Source of the DNA: UBA7683 sp964397855
Lineage (GTDB): Bacteria > Patescibacteriota > Saccharimonadia > Saccharimonadales > UBA7683
Reading direction: 5' to 3'
Length of the DNA stretch: 64,000 nucleotides
Assembly: GCA_964397855.1 (NCBI GenBank)
Contig: CAYNKQ010000003.1
Location: 20,573-84,572 of the forward strand
Shown here: positions 33,682 to 43,230 of the stretch, piece after piece
Position numbering within the stretch: the first letter of the stretch is position 1
Layout of the letters: every line of letters begins with the position of its first letter
Notes under the pieces: generated by a model
Seen by the model: the letters and a program-made list of their open reading frames with translations, nothing else
What the model was told of the DNA's origin: nothing
Database searches by the model: none
Made by a program: the position numbers and the translations under genes

Positions 33682-35982
33682 ATGGCGAATTTAAAAGAAC
33701 TCAGAGATGAAAGACTACGGAAACTCGGCGAATTAAGAAATCTTGGGATTAACGCGTATCCCGCAAAAGCAAATCGTACGCACAAAATGGGTGATATTGT
33801 GGTCAACTTTGATTCACTAGAAGGTGACGAAGCCACAGTTGCTGGCCGTATTGTGGGCGTGCGTAAATTTGGTAAGTTGGCATTTATTGTACTCAAGGAT
33901 GCCTCAGGTCAGCTCCAGCTATTTCTTAAAGATGGTATCGTTGCACCAACCGATGCACAGAAGAGCCAAATTGGGCTCGAGCACCTTAACCTGCTCGACA
34001 CTGGTGATTTTATCGAAGCAACTGGCCCGATAATAAAGAGTAAAACAGGTGAGATCTCTATAGAAGTACAGTCACTTCGCCTACTTACTAAATCGCTTCG
34101 CCCAATGCCAACCGCTCAAGATGGATTTACTAATAAAGAAGAGCGCATGCGCCGTCGATATGTCGACATGAATGTGAATGAAGACGTTCGGCAACGGTTT
34201 ATTCGGCGTTCAGCTTTTTGGCAAGCAACTCGCGAGTTTTTATTGAACAATAATTTTACGGAAATAAATGTTCCAGTTTTAGAGCACACAACCGGGGGAG
34301 CAGACGCGAACCCATTTGTGACTCACATGGACGCACTAGATCAAGATTTCTACCTTCGAATTTCTCACGAACTACCTCTTAAAAGACTGCTTGGCGCGGG
34401 TTTTGAAAAAGTATTTGATATTGGTCCACGTTTTAGAAACGAAAACTACTCGGACGAGCATCTTCCAGAGCACATAGCAATGGAGTGGTATTGGGCCTAC
34501 GCCGACTGGGAAGACGGCATGAAGTTCATGGAAGACATGTTTAAAAAAGTGTTGGAGTCAGCGTTTGGCACACTTCAGTTTAGCCTTGATGGTAAAGAGA
34601 TCGATATGAGTAAACCATGGGAAAAATGGGATTATGCTACGGTTATTCGTGACCATTATGGTTTGGAAGTATTTGACTGCACAATTGATGAGGTTAAGGC
34701 TGCTCTAAAAAAACATGGGTTAGAGGTGGAGAAAACTGAAAATATCTCCAGAGGTATCGATAAGTTATGGAAGAAGGTTCGCGCAACCGTGGCTGGTCCA
34801 GTTTGGCTTATTAATACACCACTTTTCATATCTCCACTGAGCAAAGCTGATGACAAAGACCCACGCTATGTTCAGCGTTTTCAGGCCGTTATAGCCGGAA
34901 GTGAGCTCTGTAACGGATGGAGTGAGCTGAATGATCCAGTTGATCAGCTGGGTAGATTCCTAGAACAGCAAAATATGCGAGACAGTGGTGATGACGAAGC
35001 CCAAATGCTTGATATTGATTACGTAGAAATGCTCGAATATGGTATGCCGCCAGCTTGTGGCCTCGGCTTTTCAGAACGCGTTTTCTGGATTTTTGAAGGC
35101 GTAACCGCGCGAGAAGGCGTTCCGTTCCCGCAACTTCGTTCAGAGGTTGATGAAACAACCAAGAGCCTTTATCCAGATGTTAATTTTGAGGCGCCAAAAA
35201 CAACTAAGAAAGTTGATATCACAAGTCTACCCGTCTCTGCGGCTCAGCAAGGGACAAAAAAGCTCTATCTAAGTGATCCTAGTCTACTTAATTTTAACGC
35301 TAAAGTTGAATCTCTCGAAGATTTGGGTGAGGGTGAAATTAGAGTAATACTTGACCAGACCAGTTTTTATCCCGGTGGTGGCGGCCAAGATTTTGATCTT
35401 GGTTCAATACAGTGGGAAGGTGGGTCACTCACGCTGAGCAGCGTTTCCAAAACAAAAGAAGGAATAGTTTGGCACGATGGAACATTTGAAGGAACTGCGC
35501 CAGTTATAGGCACGGCAGTAAGCGGCCAAGTCGACAAAGCAAGGAGGCTACTTAATTCCCGTCTGCACTGTGCCGGACACCTTATTGATAGATCACTTGA
35601 GCTGATTGGAAAGCCATGGCCGTCCGGCAAAGGCGCGCACTACCCCCATATGAGTTTTGTGGAATATAGTGGCGACTTTGATTTCGAAGAAGCTGATCAG
35701 CTTTCCAGGCAGATTGAAGAGAAACTTTTGGGATTCTCTAATGATGGTGGTGCAATTACAGTAAAAGAAGTGCCAAGCACTGAAGCTAGAGAACTCAGCA
35801 AGTACATTCCCGAGGTAGTTTTACAGTCATATCAGAACGTACATCTTGCCGTGTACCCAGGAGATTTCTACATCTGTTGCGGAGGTACACATCTCGGTGA
35901 CGTTTCTGAACTCGGTGAAGTAAAAATTACCAAGATTAAAAAGAAGAACGGCAACATTCGTATAAGCTACGAATTGGCTTAA
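33682..35982 (+). CDS. lysS: Class II lysyl-tRNA synthetase fused to an AlaX-type editing domain
   Basis: A 766-residue two-part protein. Residues 1 to about 510 are LysRS: an OB-fold anticodon domain (VAGRIVGVRKFGKLAFIVLK), motif 2 FDIGPRFRNENYSDEHLPEH, and a motif 3 variant GLGFSERVFWIFEG ending FPQLRSE. From about 525 the sequence is a full alanyl-tRNA editing domain: FYPGGGGQDFDLG, HCAGH (H629, H633) and CGGTH (C733, H737), the zinc ligands of AlaX/AlaRS editing sites. LysRS alone is usually about 500 residues. The fused module probably hydrolyses mischarged tRNA in trans. Confidence 0.9.
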   Translation: MANLKELRDERLRKLGELRNLGINAYPAKANRTHKMGDIVVNFDSLEGDEATVAGRIVGVRKFGKLAFIVLKDASGQLQLFLKDGIVAPTDAQKSQIGLEHLNLLDTGDFIEATGPIIKSKTGEISIEVQSLRLLTKSLRPMPTAQDGFTNKEERMRRRYVDMNVNEDVRQRFIRRSAFWQATREFLLNNNFTEINVPVLEHTTGGADANPFVTHMDALDQDFYLRISHELPLKRLLGAGFEKVFDIGPRFRNENYSDEHLPEHIAMEWYWAYADWEDGMKFMEDMFKKVLESAFGTLQFSLDGKEIDMSKPWEKWDYATVIRDHYGLEVFDCTIDEVKAALKKHGLEVEKTENISRGIDKLWKKVRATVAGPVWLINTPLFISPLSKADDKDPRYVQRFQAVIAGSELCNGWSELNDPVDQLGRFLEQQNMRDSGDDEAQMLDIDYVEMLEYGMPPACGLGFSERVFWIFEGVTAREGVPFPQLRSEVDETTKSLYPDVNFEAPKTTKKVDITSLPVSAAQQGTKKLYLSDPSLLNFNAKVESLEDLGEGEIRVILDQTSFYPGGGGQDFDLGSIQWEGGSLTLSSVSKTKEGIVWHDGTFEGTAPVIGTAVSGQVDKARRLLNSRLHCAGHLIDRSLELIGKPWPSGKGAHYPHMSFVEYSGDFDFEEADQLSRQIEEKLLGFSNDGGAITVKEVPSTEARELSKYIPEVVLQSYQNVHLAVYPGDFYICCGGTHLGDVSELGEVKITKIKKKNGNIRISYELA

Positions 35983-35990
35983 GGGGGCGT

Positions 35991-37151
35991 ATGGAATTTA
36001 GTAACGAACAAATAACTTCATTTGCAACTGCAAATGGTACGCCACTTTTTGTATATTCAGATCAGAAATTACGCAGTCAAGCTCAGCAAATGTTAAGTGT
36101 TCCTGCTCCATATGGCCTAACTATCCGCTATGCTATGAAAGCTAATCCGAACAAAGGTGTGCTCCATGTATTAAAGAACGAAGGCGTTTGGATTGACGCA
36201 AGCAGCGGCTATGAGGCTCAGGCGGCAATCGATTTGGGGTTTAAGCCCAACTCGATACTGCTTACAAGCCAGGAGTTGGCTCATAATCTAGCTGACCTTA
36301 CTAGTCGGGGGGTTGAATTTAACGCCACTAGTCTTCGACAGCTAGAAGAATATGGAAAGACTAACCCTGATTCTGACGTGAGCGTCAGAATAAATCCAGG
36401 TATTGGGTCGGGTCATTCGGTCAAAACTAACGTGGGCGGTCATACAAGTAGCTTTGGAATTTGGCACGAATACACCGAGCAGGTCCATGAGATTTGTAGC
36501 CGATATAACCTTAACGTGAAGCGCTTGCATACACATATTGGCTCAGGAACAGATCCAGCGGTGTGGCAAGAAGCTATTCGAGTAAGCTTAGAAATAATTA
36601 AGAATTTTCCAACCGCTACCATTATAAATCTTGGTGGTGGCTTTAAAGTAGCCCGTATGCCCGAAGAGGTGGGCGCAGATATGGCTGTAATAGGTGAAGC
36701 ACTCTCTGGTGAGCTGACAAAATTTGCTAATGAAACTGGGCGAAAACTGCATCTTGAGCTTGAGCCCGGAACGTTTTTAGTGGCAAACGCAGGTACTTTA
36801 GTCGCAGAGATAAACGATATTACCGATACTGGCTCCGACGGCTACAGCTTCATTAAGCTCAACACAGGTATGAACGATATTTTGCGACCAAGTCTGTACG
36901 GTGCTCAGCATCCAATAAGAGTAATAAACGACTGTACGGAGGTTGTTGAATATGTTGTGGTTGGTCACAACTGCGAAAGTGGTGATCTGCTCACACCAGC
37001 TCCTGGTGATGCCGAAGTACTGCGCCCGCGAACGCTACAAAAAGCGGAAGTGGGCGACCTTCTGGTGATAGGGGGCGTTGGTGCATATTGTAGCTCTATG
37101 GCGGCTCATGGGTACAATAGCTTTCCGAGTGCAACTGAAATACTTGTGTAG
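35991..37151 (+). CDS. lysA: Diaminopimelate decarboxylase-like PLP enzyme
   Basis: A 386-residue fold-type III PLP enzyme. YAMKANPNKGVL holds the PLP lysine, HTHIGSGTD and NLGGGFKV are barrel motifs, and GHNCESGDLL with GAYCSSMAAHGYNSFP are the C-terminal active-site segments. It most likely makes lysine from meso-diaminopimelate and sits right after lysS. The family also includes ornithine and carboxynorspermidine decarboxylases, so the substrate is an inference. Confidence 0.8.
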   Translation: MEFSNEQITSFATANGTPLFVYSDQKLRSQAQQMLSVPAPYGLTIRYAMKANPNKGVLHVLKNEGVWIDASSGYEAQAAIDLGFKPNSILLTSQELAHNLADLTSRGVEFNATSLRQLEEYGKTNPDSDVSVRINPGIGSGHSVKTNVGGHTSSFGIWHEYTEQVHEICSRYNLNVKRLHTHIGSGTDPAVWQEAIRVSLEIIKNFPTATIINLGGGFKVARMPEEVGADMAVIGEALSGELTKFANETGRKLHLELEPGTFLVANAGTLVAEINDITDTGSDGYSFIKLNTGMNDILRPSLYGAQHPIRVINDCTEVVEYVVVGHNCESGDLLTPAPGDAEVLRPRTLQKAEVGDLLVIGGVGAYCSSMAAHGYNSFPSATEILV

Positions 37152-37283
37152 CAATAAAAGCTAACTTCTCAAAAAAGTAGTATTCACGTAGGCATCACGT
37201 GAAGCCTTGTCGTGTTTTTATCGAGTGACGAACCAGATCGTTTATGCTTAAATAGTATTAGTGAAATAAAACTGGCGAATATC

Positions 37284-38222
37284 TTGAAGAAAAAATCTAA
37301 AAAGACATCATCGAAGTTCTTGAGGCTCGACTACACAACCGCTTTGGTTGTTGGCGCTGCGTGTTTATTCATTTTTTCAGTTGGTTTAATTACGTCTTCT
37401 AAAGTGCAGAGTAGGGTTGTGATTGAAAATGACCATAAACGTCCACTTGAAATTACAAATCTTCCTTACTGTAACGGCGAAAAACTTGATTTATTTGTAC
37501 CCTCAGTCACTAAGCCGGTGCCCCTCGTTATATATATACACGGAGGAGGATGGCAATACGGATCAAAGGTAGGGGACTCACTTGACTACGTTAAGCCTAT
37601 GGTTAAGCAAAATTACGCCGTAGCTTCACTTAATTATCGTTTGAGTGGTTCGGCTAAGTTTCCGGCACAGATTCAGGATGTCTACTGCGCAGTTCGATTT
37701 CTCAGAGAACGAGCACCGCAATATTCGATTGATGGTTCAAAAATAGGACTCGTAGGGGTAAGCGCTGGCGCGCATCTTGCGGTATTGGCCGCTAACGCGA
37801 GTGATCAGGCTGAATTTACAAAAGGTGATTACCCCGAGATCTCAAGCAGCGTCCAATCTGTTGTAAGTATAAATGGACTACTTGATTTAGACGCCAAAGA
37901 TCTCTTGCGCGCTTCGACTACCAATATGGGCCTGTTGCTCAACGGCACGTCCTACTCACCGTTTACCGCAAGCCCGCGAACCTACCTTACAAAGTCCGCG
38001 CCAGCTCAGTTTATAATTTATAGTGCTAACGACAACAAGGTGCCGTCGTCACAGTCGCTTGATTATTATACTGCGGCGACAGAGATGGGTGTAAAGACTC
38101 GGCTTTTAAAGGTAGACAGCGCCGATCACACACTTAATCCGTATCGTAGCCTTTCAATCAAGCCAAGTAAGCAGCAGATCATGCAGCAAATTGAAGCGTT
38201 CTTTGACGATACACTCCGCTAA
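37284..38222 (+). CDS. Membrane-anchored alpha/beta hydrolase (HSL/esterase type)
   Basis: A protein of about 312 residues with one N-terminal membrane span after a Lys-rich start, and an esterase domain with YIHGGGWQYGSK (oxyanion HGGG) and the nucleophile GVSAGAHLAVL. Asp and His of the triad fit SANDNKVPS and SADHTLN. I prefer TTG 37284 over GTG 37212 because a -10-like AT-rich element lies within the longer reading; this is uncertain. Confidence 0.85.
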   Translation: MKKKSKKTSSKFLRLDYTTALVVGAACLFIFSVGLITSSKVQSRVVIENDHKRPLEITNLPYCNGEKLDLFVPSVTKPVPLVIYIHGGGWQYGSKVGDSLDYVKPMVKQNYAVASLNYRLSGSAKFPAQIQDVYCAVRFLRERAPQYSIDGSKIGLVGVSAGAHLAVLAANASDQAEFTKGDYPEISSSVQSVVSINGLLDLDAKDLLRASTTNMGLLLNGTSYSPFTASPRTYLTKSAPAQFIIYSANDNKVPSSQSLDYYTAATEMGVKTRLLKVDSADHTLNPYRSLSIKPSKQQIMQQIEAFFDDTLR

Positions 38223-38290
38223 AATCTCGTTTAGTCTGAGGCGCTTAACTAGTTGATATGTGCTAGTCTATATAGCATAAGGGAGAACAA

Positions 38291-39022
38291 ATGATTGAAG
38301 TAAAAAACATCAGTAAGACCTATGGCAAAAAGAAGACGTTGTTTCATGCCTTAAAAGATGTTAATTTCACTATTCCAAGTGGTGCTAGTGTTGCGATTGT
38401 GGGAAAATCTGGTTCAGGTAAGTCTACATTAATGCACGCTATGAGTGGGCTCGACAAACCTCAGGACGGACAGATACTTGTGGACGGCATCAATATACTT
38501 GAGCTTAAACAGAAACAAGTGGACGCGTTTCGTTCCAATAAAATCGGGTTTATTTTTCAAAGCTTTTTTGTCCAAGCAAACGAAAGCTGTTTCGATAATG
38601 TCAGTCTTCCGCTTGAAATTGGTGGCATACCGCGCTCTAAACGGAAGAAAATGATAGAAATAGCGTTGAAAGAAGTTGAATTATTAGAAAAAAAGAAAAG
38701 TCGTGCACGTGACCTTTCTGGCGGTCAGAAACAGCGACTCGCTGTTGCTCGCGCAATAGTGGGTGAGCCAGAAATTTTATTTGCAGATGAGCCAACTGGT
38801 AACCTGGACTCTGTTACTGGTGCTAAGATTGAAGACCTACTGTTTGGTTATAACAAGAAGAATGGCGTGACTTTGATTATCGTAACTCACGATAACGACT
38901 TGGCTTCAAGGTGTGATATCAGGGTCTTTGTGAAGGATGGTGTTATTGACCGCATTGAAGGCGGCGCGGGGCGTCGTTCAGCTAAGTCTACAAAGCAAAC
39001 TCAGATCAAGGATGTAAAATAA
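38291..39022 (+). CDS. ABC transporter ATPase (MacB/LolD type)
   Basis: A 243-residue ATPase with Walker A VGKSGSGKSTLMHA, signature LSGGQKQRLAVARAI, Walker B ILFADEPTGNLD and VTHD. It resembles MacB/LolD mechanotransmission ATPases and pairs with the FtsX-like permease whose ATG overlaps its stop codon. Confidence 0.93.
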   Translation: MIEVKNISKTYGKKKTLFHALKDVNFTIPSGASVAIVGKSGSGKSTLMHAMSGLDKPQDGQILVDGINILELKQKQVDAFRSNKIGFIFQSFFVQANESCFDNVSLPLEIGGIPRSKRKKMIEIALKEVELLEKKKSRARDLSGGQKQRLAVARAIVGEPEILFADEPTGNLDSVTGAKIEDLLFGYNKKNGVTLIIVTHDNDLASRCDIRVFVKDGVIDRIEGGAGRRSAKSTKQTQIKDVK

Positions 39023-40389
39023 TGAAAACAATAGATATAGTTAGAAGAGCTGGCCGGAGCTTACGACACGCAAAAATTCGCACAATTTTAACTGCACTTG
39101 CGATCGGAGTCGGAGCATTTACACTCACACTTACGCTGGCTGCAAGTACTGGGGCTAAAACATTTGTTGAGCAGATTATTAGTGATAATTTTGATCCAGC
39201 TGAGTTAATCGTTACAAAAGATGAACAAGTTTTGGGTGGCAGTGACACAAGCAAACCTCGAGAATACGATCCAGATTTTGGAGCTTCTGCCAGTAATGCC
39301 GGCGCGCTCACCCAAATTAAACGACTAGACCAGTCGGATATTGAAAAACTACGAGCCACCGAAGGTGTTGAGCTTGTGAGAGAAGGTGTTGCCGTTAATC
39401 TCGCCTATATAACAAGACAAGATCAGAAGAAATTTGTCGGAACAATTCAGGCATTTAGTCCATCGCAAAATCCTGAAACATTAGCCGGAGAAGTACCAAA
39501 GAATCTTGCAGAGAAACAAGTACTTCTACCTGAGGGCTTTTTGCAGTCGCTTGGATTCGAAAACGCCAAAGATGCAATTGGGCAAAAGGTGACCATTGCG
39601 GTCAGAAAGGCTATTGACCCTTCGGAAGTGGCTATTTTGTTGAACCAAGGTGCTACTGCTACAGATTTACCACGTTTAACCACAGAATCACTGGTTACGG
39701 AAGAATTTTCTGTGGTTGCTGTTTTGAAGAAGGCGGTTACTTCTCAGCCTGGAACCGAGCTCTATATGTATACAAGTAACACCGAAGCACTGCGTCTGAG
39801 TGAAATTAGTACTCGGGGTACTGCCGATTTTCAGAAGTACCCCTCGGTTTACGTAAAGGTAAAAAATGGTGATGACGCGGCTAAGCTTGAGGCTGTTCAA
39901 GCTAAACTCAAGAGTATGGGCTATTCAACACTTTCTGTTGAAGAGACTCAGAAGTTCTTGCTGCAGTTTATTAGTGTACTGCAAGGAATTGTTGCTGGAT
40001 TTGCATTCTTGGCTGTCATTGCCTCTGTTTTTGGGGTTATTAACACCCAGTATATTAGTGTGCTAGAACGAACTCAGCAAATTGGACTCATGAAAGCACT
40101 CGGGATGCGCCGTCGGGACATCTCTCGATTATTCCGTTTTGAGGCAGCGTGGATAGGACTTCTTGGCGGCGTACTGGGCTCAGGTTTGGCATTTATGCTT
40201 GGAACAATTTTGAATCCTTGGATTACTAAAACTATTGAACTTGGTGAGGGCAATAAGCTTTTAATCTTCCAGCCTACACCGATTATTCTTCTTATCTTAG
40301 GGCTCATGTTAGTCGCAATTTTTGCTGGAATTCTCCCGGCCCGAAAGGCCGGTAAGTTGGATCCGGTTGAAGCACTTCGTACTGAGTAA
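39022..40389 (+). CDS. ABC transporter permease (MacB/FtsX type)
   Basis: A 455-residue protein with one N-terminal span (about 20-42), a large extracytoplasmic MacB_PCD-like domain, and three C-terminal spans from about residue 320. GMRRRDISRLFRFEA lies in the FtsX-type cytoplasmic loop and PARKAGKLDPVEALR at the end is a family signature. With the upstream ATPase it probably acts on envelope lipids, peptides or lipoproteins. Confidence 0.9.
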   Translation: MKTIDIVRRAGRSLRHAKIRTILTALAIGVGAFTLTLTLAASTGAKTFVEQIISDNFDPAELIVTKDEQVLGGSDTSKPREYDPDFGASASNAGALTQIKRLDQSDIEKLRATEGVELVREGVAVNLAYITRQDQKKFVGTIQAFSPSQNPETLAGEVPKNLAEKQVLLPEGFLQSLGFENAKDAIGQKVTIAVRKAIDPSEVAILLNQGATATDLPRLTTESLVTEEFSVVAVLKKAVTSQPGTELYMYTSNTEALRLSEISTRGTADFQKYPSVYVKVKNGDDAAKLEAVQAKLKSMGYSTLSVEETQKFLLQFISVLQGIVAGFAFLAVIASVFGVINTQYISVLERTQQIGLMKALGMRRRDISRLFRFEAAWIGLLGGVLGSGLAFMLGTILNPWITKTIELGEGNKLLIFQPTPIILLILGLMLVAIFAGILPARKAGKLDPVEALRTE

Positions 40390-40468
40390 TTGCGAATTTC
40401 TTCCAGCAATTCACTGATATGATCACGCAGCGTGTATACTTAAAAAGCATAAATGTTAAGGGGTATAT

Positions 40469-41653
40469 ATGAACGAAGATCAGAACCAGCAGAGTGCGCC
40501 AAATGTAGAACAACAACCAGTTCCTGTTGGACCTTATCCAGCTCCAGAGTCTCCGCCCGTTCAGCCTCCGAGTTCGGTTGTGTCACAAGTAAATCCTTTA
40601 CCCAAGCGTAAGAAGATGAAGTTATTTATTATACTAGTTCTCCTGGCCATAGTTGTGGTGTCTGGCGGGGCTTTGGCGGCTACTTACGTTTATATGAATA
40701 ATAAGCCAGAAAAGGTTTTGGCAGATGCACTTTCAAACACCATTAATGACACCCTTGAAGGCAAGCCTACAACTACGCTTGGTTCGGTTGTTTTTGAATC
40801 AAAAGGGGCGCAAGCAGCTAAGGTAACGGTCAAATTTGATTCAAAGATTAGTGGCGAAAATAGCAGCGCCAGTGCAGATGCCACAGTGGCCTACGAAGGC
40901 AAGACCTACAGCCTAAAGACTTCAACAGCAGTGTTTGGTGATAGTGAATACTACTTTAAAATAGAAAACTTGAAAAAGACGGTTGGTAGTATTGTTACGG
41001 CACAGCCAGCAATCGGTACTTATGTTGCTCCAATGGATCCAATAATCACAAAACTTGATAACAACTGGGTTAAGGTGACAAAAGAAGATCTTAAGCAGTT
41101 TAGCGGCACAGGCGAACAAGATTTCGACAAATGTACTGAGGCGGTAAAAAATCTTAAAATAAGCACACCTGACCAAAAACAACTTAAAAAGCTATTCAAA
41201 GAGAATCAGTTTATTGTGGCAAGCGAAAATCTTAAGATTGAAGCAATTGAAGGTGAAAAAAGCTTCCATTACAAACTTGATTTTAATAATGCAGCTGCAG
41301 AGAAATTTGCAAAGCAGGTGATTGCTATGGAATCATTCAAAACGATAAAGGCTGACTGTGAAATAAACGAGAAGCAGATAGAGGAAGGCTTTAAGCAGGC
41401 TAAGGATAGTTCAAAATCAAGCAAAATTAAACCTGTAATAGAACTTTGGGTGGGTAAAGCTTCTCGTCGTCCAACCAAGCTTCGCGTTAGCGCACACGAT
41501 AAAGATGTTACACTCGACTTTAATACACAGGTTAAACTTGGAGCTAGTGGTGTCGATATTCAAAAACCAAGTAGTTTCATTACGGTAAACGAACTTAAAA
41601 CAGAATTTGAAAAACTACAACAAACAAACACAACCGTTTTACAAAACTTGTAG
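40469..41653 (+). CDS. Membrane-anchored extracytoplasmic protein of unknown function
   Basis: A 394-residue protein with a Pro/Gln-rich cytoplasmic start, a Lys cluster and one membrane span at about 51-75. A beta-rich outer domain of about 310 residues follows, with paired cysteines. AAGGGG lies ahead of the ATG. No family is recognised; the layout resembles LppX-like or sigma-factor-associated secreted domains only in a general way. Confidence 0.65.
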   Translation: MNEDQNQQSAPNVEQQPVPVGPYPAPESPPVQPPSSVVSQVNPLPKRKKMKLFIILVLLAIVVVSGGALAATYVYMNNKPEKVLADALSNTINDTLEGKPTTTLGSVVFESKGAQAAKVTVKFDSKISGENSSASADATVAYEGKTYSLKTSTAVFGDSEYYFKIENLKKTVGSIVTAQPAIGTYVAPMDPIITKLDNNWVKVTKEDLKQFSGTGEQDFDKCTEAVKNLKISTPDQKQLKKLFKENQFIVASENLKIEAIEGEKSFHYKLDFNNAAAEKFAKQVIAMESFKTIKADCEINEKQIEEGFKQAKDSSKSSKIKPVIELWVGKASRRPTKLRVSAHDKDVTLDFNTQVKLGASGVDIQKPSSFITVNELKTEFEKLQQTNTTVLQNL

Positions 41654-41677
41654 TATAATGTATTAAAACAAACAAGC

Positions 41678-41709
41678 GGGAAGGGCCGGCATAAAGCTGG
41701 TCCTTTTTG
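41678..41709 (+). terminator. Rho-independent terminator
   Basis: A G+C-rich hairpin (GGGCCGGC with GCTGGTCC, including wobble pairs) followed by TTTTTGTTT, about 30 bp after the upstream stop codon. Confidence 0.75.
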
Positions 41710-41759
41710 TTTCTGTAACGCACTTTTTAGGAACAGCCTCTGAGAGTAAAATTATCGCA

Positions 41760-41788
41760 ATGACGCGACTTCACATCTGATGTATACT
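41760..41788 (+). promoter_or_regulatory. Promoter of serS
   Basis: ATGACG (41760-41765), 17 nt, TATACT (41783-41788). The predicted start coincides with ATG 41796 of a short leader ORF. Confidence 0.55.
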
Positions 41789-41795
41789 AATGTCT

Positions 41796-41831
41796 ATGAA
41801 TATAGTACGTTCGTCAGGTTCGACTCGCTAG
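41796..41831 (+). CDS. Serine-codon leader peptide of serS
   Basis: An 11-codon ORF, MNIVRSSGSTR, starting 7 nt after the -10 hexamer (leaderless). Three Ser codons (41811-41813, 41814-41816, 41820-41822) are clustered. GACTCGCTA (41822-41830), at the ORF end, pairs with TAGC and GAGTC (41849-41852, 41856-41860). GTTCGTC (41809-41815) pairs with GATGAAC (41869-41875). No T run follows, so control could be translational. Confidence 0.5.
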   Translation: MNIVRSSGSTR

Positions 41832-41902
41832 GGCATCATCGGTGCTTGTAGCTTTGAGTCCAAAAACAGATGAACAAACCTAACTAAGAAAGACCCACAT
41901 CC

Positions 41903-43147
41903 ATGCTAGACATACAGTTTATTAGAGAAAACCATCAAATCGTAAGAGACGCGGCCGCGGCGAAAAATGTCTCTGTCGATATCGACAGGCTTCTTACTCT
42001 CGATGAAAAAAGAAGAGAGCTTATGCAAGAAGTAGAAAAACTTCGAAAAGCTCGTAACGAAACTGCCGCCCAGATGAAGAATGGTGTTCCTGCGCCAGAG
42101 TTAATAGCTGAAGGTAAGCGAATTAAAGAAGTTCTCTCAGAACTTGAAGCGCAGCTCGACCCCACACTTCTTGAATACAAAGCACTGCTTAACGACGTAC
42201 CTAATTTATTTTCTGAAGATACGCCGCTTGGTGGCGAAGAGGCTAATAAACCAGTTGCTCACTGGGGAGATATTCAGAGACGAGACATCAAAGACCATCT
42301 AACTTGGCTTGAAGAACGAGATCTTGTTGATTTTGAAAGAGGAGCCAAGGTAGCGGGCAGCAAGTTCTACTATTCTAAAGGCGATCTTGCTCGTCTTGAG
42401 TTGGCTCTTACGCAGTTTGCCCTTCAGAAAGGGGTTGAGCACGGTTTCACACCAATGCTTGTCCCAAACATGGTGAATGGTGAAGTTATAGGCGGAACTG
42501 GCTACGCACCTCGTGGTGAGGAAAAACAAATTTACTCAATTGCTGGTGAAGATCTTCATCTTATTGCCACTGCTGAGATTCCACTGACTGCCTATCATAA
42601 AGATGAAATAATTGATCTTGATACGTTGCCACTCTTGTATGTTGGGTGGAGCCCTTGTTACCGTATGGAGGCAGGTGCTTATGGTAAACATAGCAAAGGA
42701 ATCTTCCGCGTACATCAATTTTACAAGGTAGAAATGTATGTTTTTTGCACCCCAGAGCAAAGCGGAGAGTGGCATGAAAAGCTCATGCAGATAGAAGAAG
42801 AAATCTTACAGGAACTTGGAATCCCATACCAAAAACTTGCCATTGCAGCCGGTGACTTGGGCGCTCCAGCCTTCAAAAAGTTTGATCTAGAATATTTCAG
42901 CCCGATTGACGGCGAATATCGTGAACTCACCAGTTGTTCAAATGTTACAGATTACCAAGCTAGAAGACTTAACATTAGATATCGAGATGCTGATGGCAAT
43001 ACGCAGTTTGTACACACTCTTAACGGTACAGCTATGGTTTCAAGTCGTGGGCCGATTGCAATTATAGAAAATCATCAGCAAGAAGATGGTTCAGTTATAG
43101 TCCCAGAAGTGCTTCGGCCGTTTATGGGTGGCAAAGAAAAAATTTAA
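41903..43147 (+). CDS. serS: Seryl-tRNA synthetase
   Basis: A 414-residue class II synthetase. The N-terminal long coiled-coil arm (about 30-105) contacts the tRNA-Ser variable arm. Motif 2 is in PCYRMEAGAYGKHSKGIFRVHQF, which starts at about residue 253, and motif 3 is in TLNGTAMVSSRGPIAIIENHQ. It charges tRNA-Ser. Confidence 0.97.
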   Translation: MLDIQFIRENHQIVRDAAAAKNVSVDIDRLLTLDEKRRELMQEVEKLRKARNETAAQMKNGVPAPELIAEGKRIKEVLSELEAQLDPTLLEYKALLNDVPNLFSEDTPLGGEEANKPVAHWGDIQRRDIKDHLTWLEERDLVDFERGAKVAGSKFYYSKGDLARLELALTQFALQKGVEHGFTPMLVPNMVNGEVIGGTGYAPRGEEKQIYSIAGEDLHLIATAEIPLTAYHKDEIIDLDTLPLLYVGWSPCYRMEAGAYGKHSKGIFRVHQFYKVEMYVFCTPEQSGEWHEKLMQIEEEILQELGIPYQKLAIAAGDLGAPAFKKFDLEYFSPIDGEYRELTSCSNVTDYQARRLNIRYRDADGNTQFVHTLNGTAMVSSRGPIAIIENHQQEDGSVIVPEVLRPFMGGKEKI

Positions 43148-43230
43148 ACTTCAGTAGAGTCATCTAAGAACTAAGATCTACAGTCTAACTTAGGGTATAA
43201 TAATAAGCACAACATAAACAGGAGGTGTAC

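Noticed and set aside
41811..41831. GGTTCGACTC resembling a tRNA T-loop near 41818
   Set aside because: No acceptor, D or anticodon arm can be built around it; it is better explained by the serS leader peptide and hairpin.
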